DNA from: Bacteroidaceae bacterium
Lineage (GTDB): Bacteria; Bacteroidota; Bacteroidia; Bacteroidales; Bacteroidaceae
Assembly (NCBI GenBank): GCA_017618515.1
Contig: JAFZUB010000012.1
Coordinates: 1 to 11,352 of the forward strand
DNA length: 11,352 nucleotides
Direction: 5' to 3'
The notes beneath the pieces were generated by a model. That model saw only the letters and a program-made list of their open reading frames with translations. It was not told where the DNA came from and did not search any database. Below, piece by piece: positions 6,198 to 11,352 of this stretch; position 1 is the stretch's first letter, and the number at the start of each line of letters is the position of its first letter. The translations under genes and the position numbers were made by a program.

Positions 6198-7907
6198 TTA
6201 CCAGTTTTTCTCCAGATGCCTACGTCCCACAGGCTGCATCTTGCGTTTGAGCTTATCCTGTGTCTCTCGTTCGCGCATCTGCACAGCACGCAACATCTGC
6301 TCCGCATTCTGTTTCGACATCTGCTGGTCTTGAGGTTGTTGCTTCTGCTGGTTTTTATCTTGCTGCTGGTTTTGTTGCTGTTGCTGGTCTTTCTTGTCTT
6401 TGTCCTGTCCCTGCTTGTCGTCCTTGTTCTGCTGCTGGTTAGGCTGCGGATTGGGATTCTTCTTGCGCTGATGTTGACACAGGGCAAGGTTATAGCGGGT
6501 GCGGTCGTCAAGGGGATAAGCGCGCAGCGACTTCTTGTATGCGTCGATGGCTTTGTCAAACTGCTGGGCGCTCTGATTGATAACGCCGATGTTATGGTAT
6601 ATGCCTGCCTTCACCAATCGCGACGGTGAGAGAGTGGCACTCTTCTCATATTCTCGCAGCGCATCCTGTGCCTTCCCCTGTCGCAGATAGGTGTTACCGA
6701 GGTTGTAGTGCGCTTTGAAGTTAGTGCTGTCGAGCGCTATGGCTTTCTGGTAATGAATCACTGCAAGGGAGTCCAACTTCTTGGTGAACGAGATGTTGCC
6801 CTTATGCGTCTGCACCTTGGTGGCCGACTGACCGCTGGCAGTTATGCTCAAGCCTATAAACAACAGTAGCATCATCGTCTTGTGTGGAGGCCTTACAGAA
6901 AACAAGTTCCAAGAGTCGAAGTAGTGACTCTTACGCGGCTGCACCACCACCTCTAGGGCCAGCAACACCAACGCAACTATTGCCAGCCACGGGAAGAGGT
7001 CGTTGTATTCCTCGTAGGCCGAACTGCTAAGCTCGCTGCGTTGCAGGTGGTTGAGTTCGTCCACCAGCTGGTCTTGCGCTGAGTTGCTGTTGTCCACATG
7101 TATATAGTTGCCGTCGGCAGTCTTTGCTATCTGCCGGCACATATCCTCGTTGAGTCGCGTCACCACCACATTGCCGTCGATGTCACGCATATAGTCGTTG
7201 CCGTGCTTAATAGTAGCACCCTTTGTGCTACCGATACCTAGCACATAGACACTTACGCCCTTTTTCTTCAGGTCGGATAGCGCTTCCTCCACCCCACCCT
7301 CATGGTCTTCGCCGTCGGTAATAACCACCACGGCCCGCTTCACATCCTTCTGCGCTGAGAAACTGTTACTGCTTATCTTCAGCGCCTCAGCTATGGATGT
7401 GCCCTGAGTGGGAATCATGCCTGTGTTGATAGCGTCCAGAAACATCTTCACCGACACATTGTCAGCTGACATGGGCATCTGCAGGAAAGCGTTGCCGGCA
7501 AAGACGACCAAAGCCACTTTATCATTCTTCAGTCGGCTGCAGAGCGAGTTAACCACCTGCTTGGCCTTGGCCAGACGGTTGGGCTCCACATCATCTGCCA
7601 TCATTGAGTTGCTCACATCCATGGCCACCACCACCTCTATGCCCGACACATTGTCGGTCTTCATGCGCATACCCATCTGAGGACGCGCCAAGATGAGCAC
7701 TACAATAGCAAGGGCACCTATCAGCAAGCCAAACTTCATCCATACTCTCGTCTCCGACACCTCAGCCATCAGCCGCTTCACATACTCAGCCTTGCCAAGG
7801 CGCAGCAAACGCTTGCGCCCCGCCTTGCGGTTGAGCCAAAACAGCAGCACCAGCAGTGGCAGCACTGTCAGCAGATACAAGTATTCAGGATTGGCAAATC
7901 TAAACAT
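6198..7907 (-). CDS. batB: BatB-BatC fusion: VWA-domain membrane protein with TPR and Gln-rich C-terminus
   Basis: One 569-residue frame joins two proteins that are separate in many Bacteroidetes. The BatB part (1 to about 335) has two N-terminal membrane helices (about 10-25 and 58-74), a VWA domain (about 90-290) with intact MIDAS residues (DVSNS 97-101, GT at 169-170, TDG 197-199), and a third helix (305-322). A basic loop then leads to a fourth hydrophobic helix (about 343-358) ending TASGQ, which looks like a former BatC signal peptide. TPR units follow (about 397-428 and 432-465), then a Gln/Lys/Asp-rich tail (about 483-529) and a charged end. The positive-inside rule places VWA and TPR parts in the periplasm. 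I chose the ATG at 7905-7907 (MFRFANPEYLYLL, typical of BatB). A TTG four codons upstream lies inside a repeat. The downstream gap to batD is 11 bp. Confidence 0.9.
   Translation of the reverse strand: MFRFANPEYLYLLTVLPLLVLLFWLNRKAGRKRLLRLGKAEYVKRLMAEVSETRVWMKFGLLIGALAIVVLILARPQMGMRMKTDNVSGIEVVVAMDVSNSMMADDVEPNRLAKAKQVVNSLCSRLKNDKVALVVFAGNAFLQMPMSADNVSVKMFLDAINTGMIPTQGTSIAEALKISSNSFSAQKDVKRAVVVITDGEDHEGGVEEALSDLKKKGVSVYVLGIGSTKGATIKHGNDYMRDIDGNVVVTRLNEDMCRQIAKTADGNYIHVDNSNSAQDQLVDELNHLQRSELSSSAYEEYNDLFPWLAIVALVLLALEVVVQPRKSHYFDSWNLFSVRPPHKTMMLLLFIGLSITASGQSATKVQTHKGNISFTKKLDSLAVIHYQKAIALDSTNFKAHYNLGNTYLRQGKAQDALREYEKSATLSPSRLVKAGIYHNIGVINQSAQQFDKAIDAYKKSLRAYPLDDRTRYNLALCQHQRKKNPNPQPNQQQNKDDKQGQDKDKKDQQQQQNQQQDKNQQKQQPQDQQMSKQNAEQMLRAVQMRERETQDKLKRKMQPVGRRHLEKNW
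6321..6461 (-). repeat. Gln/Lys/Asp low-complexity coding segment of the BatC part
   Basis: About 47 codons are dominated by CAG/CAA, AAC, AAG and GAC, encoding runs such as DQQQQQNQQQDKNQQKQQ. The region follows the TPR units and should be disordered and periplasmic. Gln-rich tails after the TPR region occur in other BatC-type proteins. The biased composition creates long open frames on the opposite strand and in another frame of the same strand; these are not genes. Confidence 0.85.
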
Positions 7908-7936
7908 CTCAATGTTCAATATTCAATGTTCAACTC
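7908..7936 (-). repeat. 7-bp tandem repeat filling the batA-batB gap
   Basis: The whole 29-bp space between the batA stop (7937-7939) and the batB ATG is a heptamer series. In gene orientation the units are gagttga, acattga, atattga and acattga, followed by one g and the ATG. The second and fourth units are identical and the third differs at one base. No Shine-Dalgarno sequence stands near the start, so the repeat itself forms the ribosome-loading region. Confidence 0.85.
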
Positions 7937-8938
7937 CTACGGTATCTTCTTCAGCAACGTGTTGCTGAGCAGCAGCTCCAGCAGCAACGCTATCAGAGCT
8001 ATAAGCGCAAACGGGTAGTAGGCCTCGTGGCGCTTGGTATAGTTGGTGACCATGATACGCGACTTCTCCAACTTGGAGATGTCCTCGTATATCTTCTCCA
8101 GTTCGTTATTGTTTGTGGCGCGATAGAACTTGCCGCCAGTGGTGGAGGCAATCTCCTTCAGCATATTGGTGTCAATCTCCACTGGCATACGAGTGTAGCT
8201 CACCCCGCCGCCAGGCAGAGGATATGGGAATGTGGCAGTGCCGTTGGTGCCCACGCCGATGGTATAAACGCGGATTCCCAGCGCTTTGGCCATCTCGGCG
8301 GCAGTGAGCGGCGATATCTCGCCCATATTGTTGGAGCCGTCAGTAAGCAGTATTATCACCTTGCTCTTGGCCTTGCTCTCTTGCAGGCGGCTCGCAGCAT
8401 TGGCGATGCCCATACCAATCGCAGTACCGTCGTCAATCATACCCGTGGCAGGCAGGTCGCAACTGATGTTGGTAAACATTTGTAGTAGTGCCTCGTGGTC
8501 GGTGGTGAGCGGACACTGGGTGAATGCCTCGCCGGCAAAGATAGTCAGTCCGATATTATCATTACGCTGGCGCGACACAAAGTCTGTCGCCACCATGCGT
8601 GCCGCCTCCACACGATTAGGTTTGAAGTCCATTGCCATCATACTCGTCGACACATCCATCGCCAGCATGATGTCTATGCCCTCCACCTCGGAGTCGTTCC
8701 AGCTATTGCTGCTCTGCGGTCGCGCCAGCACCACCACGACCATGGCAAAGCTGAGCGCCCTCAATGCAAACGGCACCCACATCAGGCGCTGTCGCATCGA
8801 CTTCGCTGCGTTCTGGTATGCCTGCGTAGAAGGAATCTTCATCGAAGGCTCCTTACGTCCCCTCAGCAGAAAAAACCAAATGCCGTAGGGAATCAGCAGC
8901 AACAGCAGCAACAAACATGCAGGATTAACAAACTCCAT
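7937..8938 (-). CDS. batA: BatA: membrane-anchored VWA-domain protein
   Basis: A 333-residue protein with the standard BatA layout. Two N-terminal membrane helices (about 7-25 and 55-72) flank a basic loop, followed by a VWA domain (about 88-285) and a C-terminal helix (about 307-327). The metal-binding MIDAS is complete: DVSTS (95-99), the Thr of DDGTAIG (172) and TDGSNN (199-204). LARPQ (71-75), just before the VWA domain, is shared with BatB. Charge distribution puts the VWA domain in the periplasm, and metal-dependent binding of a partner is the likely role. The ATG at 8936-8938 has a good Shine-Dalgarno-like AAGGAG nine bases upstream (8948-8953), uncommon for this phylum. The gap to the upstream gene is 21 bp. 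BatA and the BatB part are clear paralogues. Confidence 0.95.
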   Translation of the reverse strand: MEFVNPACLLLLLLLIPYGIWFFLLRGRKEPSMKIPSTQAYQNAAKSMRQRLMWVPFALRALSFAMVVVVLARPQSSNSWNDSEVEGIDIMLAMDVSTSMMAMDFKPNRVEAARMVATDFVSRQRNDNIGLTIFAGEAFTQCPLTTDHEALLQMFTNISCDLPATGMIDDGTAIGMGIANAASRLQESKAKSKVIILLTDGSNNMGEISPLTAAEMAKALGIRVYTIGVGTNGTATFPYPLPGGGVSYTRMPVEIDTNMLKEIASTTGGKFYRATNNNELEKIYEDISKLEKSRIMVTNYTKRHEAYYPFALIALIALLLELLLSNTLLKKIP

Positions 8939-8959
8939 ACTTCTATACTCCTTGCTCCT
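8939..8959 (-). promoter_or_regulatory. batA ribosome-binding region with degenerate 7-8 bp repeat
   Basis: The 21-bp gap before batA is purine-rich. In gene orientation it reads AGGAGC, AAGGAGTA, TAGAAGT and then the ATG: related units spaced 7 then 8 bases apart. The AAGGAG at 8953-8948 is nine bases from the ATG and could pair with the anti-Shine-Dalgarno sequence. The repeat is much more degenerate than the one before batB. Confidence 0.55.
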
Positions 8960-10033
8960 CTAATAATACATATTATACATTATCACCACTGCCCACACAA
9001 ACAGGGCAACTCCCGCCGCTGCCACAGCCACATTGGCTGCCACCAGCAGAGCCCTCTGTCGACGACTGCGCTTGACTTTCGGCTCCTCTTTGAGCTTGGG
9101 AGCACGCTTCTTGTCAGCCTCCGTTTCCTTGGTGGCGTTCACATACTCAATGGCTATGAGCAGATTGCGGTCATTTTCATCTATCGCGGTATTCAGGCCT
9201 GCATACTTCACCAAGTCAGCAGCCTCAAACATCTCTTGCAACTCCGCCAACAACTTAGTGTCGTTGGCACCCTGCAGTCGCTCTATAATCTGCGCCGAGG
9301 TCATAGCCGTAGCCTTGAAACCATAGCGTCGAGCGATGTAAGTACGCACAATGTCGGTGAGGTCGGCATAGTAGCGGTGAGCCTCCTCGGGAGCCTCGGG
9401 ACGATTTACCTGCAGCTTGGCTATCTGGCGCATCGCCCACTTATGCGGCGGTCCCTCCAGATGCAGCTTCAGCTTAGGCAATATGCGGTGATTATTCTTT
9501 ATCTGCACAGCCATATAGGCAGCCGCCAGTAGTAGCAGCACACCCAGCAGCCACAGCAGGAACGGACGCCGCAGGTCGCTCCAGTCGTAATAGACCTCCG
9601 CGTTCTCCTTGGGACCGTAGAACTTATCCACCTTGGTAGTGTCCACCTCAGGACTCACCACCTTCAGTGCCATGCCGCTCTTGCTCTTATATACACTGTC
9701 GCCCACTTGCACCTCCATCGGGGGTATGTAATATAGCGCCGAGTCAAACGAAGTGATGCGGTAGGCCTCCACTATCGTCTGGCGGCGTCCGGCATCAAGA
9801 CTGGAGGTGCTCTCGCGGTAGTGGCTCAGCACCTCTACACCCTCCACCAGCACACTGTCGGGATATTGCGGCACAATGACAATATCGTTGCTTCCCGCGC
9901 TCACCTTGAGCTTGAGCAGCACCTGCTCGCCGATGAATATCTGGTTCGTATCCATCTTCATCGTCACATTCACCTGAGCCATCACCATTGTAGTGGTCAA
10001 CAGGCACAGCAGCGATATTATCTTTTTCTTCAT
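8960..10033 (-). CDS. BatD/DUF4381-like membrane protein of the bat operon
   Basis: A 357-residue protein occupying the usual slot between the DUF58 gene and batA. A signal peptide (about 1-19, ending VMAQ) is followed by a beta-rich periplasmic domain (about 20-130) like the first domain of BatD, with the typical TNQIFIGEQVLLKLKV opening. Next come a membrane helix (about 157-176), a helical cytosolic domain (about 195-298), a Lys/Arg-rich stretch (about 302-326) and a second membrane helix (about 328-352). The cytosolic part (EEAHRYYADLTDIVRTYIARRYG, here split as EEAHRYYADL and onward) resembles both DUF4381 proteins and the BatD tail. I chose the ATG at 10031-10033; an AGGAG stands seven bases upstream (10045-10041). 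It lies three bases after the DUF58 stop. It probably bridges the cytosolic MoxR/DUF58 pair and the periplasmic Bat proteins; that role is inference. Confidence 0.82.
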   Translation of the reverse strand: MKKKIISLLCLLTTTMVMAQVNVTMKMDTNQIFIGEQVLLKLKVSAGSNDIVIVPQYPDSVLVEGVEVLSHYRESTSSLDAGRRQTIVEAYRITSFDSALYYIPPMEVQVGDSVYKSKSGMALKVVSPEVDTTKVDKFYGPKENAEVYYDWSDLRRPFLLWLLGVLLLLAAAYMAVQIKNNHRILPKLKLHLEGPPHKWAMRQIAKLQVNRPEAPEEAHRYYADLTDIVRTYIARRYGFKATAMTSAQIIERLQGANDTKLLAELQEMFEAADLVKYAGLNTAIDENDRNLLIAIEYVNATKETEADKKRAPKLKEEPKVKRSRRQRALLVAANVAVAAAGVALFVWAVVIMYNMYY

Positions 10034-10057
10034 CTTCTAACTCCTAACTCTCCTATC
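10034..10057 (-). repeat. 7-bp repeat across the DUF58 gene end and the next start
   Basis: On the + strand ctaactc occurs twice in direct tandem (10037-10043 and 10044-10050), flanked by more degenerate related sequence on both sides. In gene orientation the run forms the last codons and stop of the DUF58 gene, then the leader of the next gene. It contains the likely Shine-Dalgarno AGGAG (10045-10041), seven bases before the ATG at 10033. Confidence 0.6.
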
Positions 10058-10912
10058 AAATAGCTCCTTAAGCGCCGTCACATAGTCGTCCTCCGTCGTC
10101 AGACTAACGAAGTCCACCTTCTGCGCACTGAACAGTTCCTTCAGCTTCCGCTCGTGCTCCACCCAGTGCTGGGCATGCGCCTGCCTTACCCTCTTGGAGG
10201 CAGAGTCCACATACTGGTCCTCGCCGTTCTCGCTGTCCGTCACCTTAATCATGCCCACATTGGGCAGCTCAGCCATGAAGCGGTCATACACCTGTATGGC
10301 AGCCACCTCGTGCTTGCGACTGGCAACCATCAGCGGTTTCTTGAAGTCACTACCGCCCACGAAGTCGCTCAACACAAACACCGAGCAGGCCTTCTTCTGA
10401 GTATTGATTAAAAACTCCAGCGCATTGCCCAGATCAGTGCCGCGCCCTTCAGGCTCCAGCTCCAGCAACTCGCGCAGAATATACAATATATGCTTGCGGC
10501 CCTTCTTGGGCGGAATATATTTCTCTATACGGTCGCTGTAGAACACCACACCAATCTTGTCGTTATTCTGAATGGCAGAAAACGCCAACGTGGCAGCTAT
10601 CTCGCTCACCATGTCGCGCCCCACACCATTGTAAGCGCCGTAGTTCAGGCTGCCCGACACATCCACCATCAGCACCGCCGTCAGCTCTCGCTCCTCCTCA
10701 AACAACTTCGTGTGAGGACGACCGAAGCGGGCGGTCACATTCCAGTCGATATCCCTTACGTCGTCGCCAACCTGATACTCTCTTACCTCACTAAACGACA
10801 TGCCCCTGCCCTTGAAGGCCGAGTGATACTCGCCCGCAAAGACATTGTTGCTCAGCACCCGGGTCTTTATCTCCAGCTGCCTCACCTTCTTGAGCAGTTC
10901 GTTAGTGTCCAT
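10037..10912 (-). CDS. DUF58 domain protein (VWA-like), MoxR partner
   Basis: A 291-residue cytosolic protein without signal peptide or membrane helix. The DUF58 signature is at 35-62 (GRGMSFSEVREY, then GDDVRDIDWNVTAR). It is followed by a VWA-like fold (about 76-250) with MIDAS-type residues DVSGS (84-88), GRGTD (156-160) and SD (182-183). DUF58 proteins are almost always encoded next to MoxR ATPases, as here, and are thought to act with them in assembling or remodelling target proteins. The start ATG (10910-10912) directly abuts the moxR TAA stop (10913-10915), which suggests translational coupling. The end overlaps a short heptamer repeat. Length and motifs look complete. Confidence 0.94.
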   Translation of the reverse strand: MDTNELLKKVRQLEIKTRVLSNNVFAGEYHSAFKGRGMSFSEVREYQVGDDVRDIDWNVTARFGRPHTKLFEEERELTAVLMVDVSGSLNYGAYNGVGRDMVSEIAATLAFSAIQNNDKIGVVFYSDRIEKYIPPKKGRKHILYILRELLELEPEGRGTDLGNALEFLINTQKKACSVFVLSDFVGGSDFKKPLMVASRKHEVAAIQVYDRFMAELPNVGMIKVTDSENGEDQYVDSASKRVRQAHAQHWVEHERKLKELFSAQKVDFVSLTTEDDYVTALKELFDRRVRS

Positions 10913-11352
10913 TTAGCTAATCTTCACGTTCTCCAGTATCTGGTTGATGATATCGTCAGCCGTGATGTTGTTAGCCTCAGCCTCATAGGTGAGCCCAATG
11001 CGGTGGCGCAGCACATCGTGAGCCATCGCCCTCACATCGTCGGGAATCACGTAGCCTCTGTGCTTGAGGAAGGCATACGCCCTGGCAGCCAGCGCCAGAT
11101 TGATGCTCGCACGCGGAGAGCCGCCGAAGCTAATGTTCTGCTTCATGTCGGGCATGTTATAGCGGTCGGGGTAGCGAGTGGCAAACACTATGTCGGTGAT
11201 ATATTTCTCTATCTCCTCGCTCACATAAATCTGCTTCACCACCTCGCGGGCTTCCAGGATATCCTTCACACCCACCATCGGCTTCACCTCCTGGCTCTTG
11301 CCCTTGATATGGTTGTCCACCACCATACGCTCCTCCTCTATCGAGGGGTAGC
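10913..11352 (-). CDS. MoxR family AAA+ ATPase (5' part outside window)
   Basis: Only the C-terminal part, about 146 codons, is present. The frame stays open to the window edge; the Met codon at 11324-11326 lies inside the conserved YPSIEEERM segment and is internal. What remains is the end of the AAA+ core and the helical lid domain. Visible features are YPDRYNMPDMK, the sensor 2 region GGSPRASINLALAARAYA with its conserved Arg, and RGYVIPDDVRAMAHDVLRHR, all typical of MoxR lids. Walker A and B motifs would lie outside the window. MoxR ATPases use ATP to remodel or activate protein complexes, often with VWA partners, and three VWA or VWA-like proteins are encoded immediately downstream. The operon promoter must also lie outside the window. 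Confidence 0.95.
   Translation of the reverse strand, partial: YPSIEEERMVVDNHIKGKSQEVKPMVGVKDILEAREVVKQIYVSEEIEKYITDIVFATRYPDRYNMPDMKQNISFGGSPRASINLALAARAYAFLKHRGYVIPDDVRAMAHDVLRHRIGLTYEAEANNITADDIINQILENVKIS

Noticed and set aside
6005..6559. 184-codon - strand frame overlapping the BatC tail and batD start
   Set aside because: Out of frame with both genes, rich in Ser/Arg/Thr/Asn without a fold, and caused by low-complexity sequence.
6216..6629. Leucine-rich + strand frame that looks like a membrane protein
   Set aside because: It is the complement of the Gln/Lys-rich BatC tail; repeated CTG/CTT codons come from CAG/AAG on the other strand.
7908..7919. TTG at 7917-7919 as the start of the BatB-BatC protein
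   Set aside because: The four added codons are part of the heptamer repeat; the ATG at 7905-7907 gives the typical BatB N-terminus MFRFANPEYL.
8536..8543. TATCTTTG on the - strand inside batA, resembling a -7 promoter element
   Set aside because: It encodes part of the conserved VWA segment TIFAGEAF and has no TTG at the 19-nt distance upstream.
8495..9532. 345-codon open frame on the + strand
   Set aside because: Antisense to batA and its upstream neighbour; His/Gln/Arg-rich with no domain, and it crosses the boundary of two real genes.
7908..10057. Short period repeats considered as CRISPR or IS remnants
   Set aside because: Units of 7-8 bp without spacers, terminal inverted repeats or nearby cas or transposase genes do not fit either.

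Overview
The window looks like a chromosomal segment of a Bacteroidales bacterium, most likely Prevotellaceae. Three things point there: the complete gene order of a Bacteroides aerotolerance (Bat) operon, Bacteroidetes-type promoter elements (TTG, 19-nt spacer, TAnnTTTG), and mostly weak or absent Shine-Dalgarno sequences. The family-level assignment is inference. No tRNA, rRNA, IS element, CRISPR array or phage gene is visible.

Layout. At the left edge the 3' part of miaA (tRNA dimethylallyltransferase) runs on the + strand to 766. It ends at a perfect 12-bp hairpin (767-802) that can terminate both strands. Everything to the right is on the - strand. Read in transcription order from the right edge: a MoxR AAA+ ATPase (5' part outside the window), a DUF58 protein, a membrane protein with a BatD/DUF4381-like layout, BatA (VWA), a fused BatB-BatC protein (VWA plus TPR), BatD, BatE (TPR, two TM segments, SH3), a secreted SH3-domain protein, aspS (aspartyl-tRNA synthetase), and a 105-residue protein with a likely coiled coil. 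From moxR to batE the genes touch, overlap or lie at most 29 bp apart, so they look like one transcript whose promoter is outside the window. Candidate internal promoters lie before the SH3 gene (over the batE stop) and before aspS (at the end of the SH3 gene).

How the genes fit together. MoxR ATPases with VWA-domain partners are thought to act as chaperone-like remodelling machines. The window supplies the ATPase, a cytosolic VWA-like DUF58 protein, two membrane-anchored VWA proteins with intact MIDAS motifs, two membrane proteins with large N-terminal beta-rich periplasmic regions, and periplasmic or membrane TPR and SH3 modules suited to protein binding. The operon was named for aerotolerance in B. 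fragilis; its biochemical role remains poorly defined.

Most notable observations: batB and batC are one reading frame, with the former BatC signal peptide placed to act as a fourth membrane helix. Short tandem repeats of period 7 or 8 sit at several gene starts and once inside batE. A (TA)7 tract lies in codons 4-8 of batE. An uncharacterised secreted double-SH3 protein is attached to the end of the operon. I see no wholly new system; this is a known operon with unusual architectural details.
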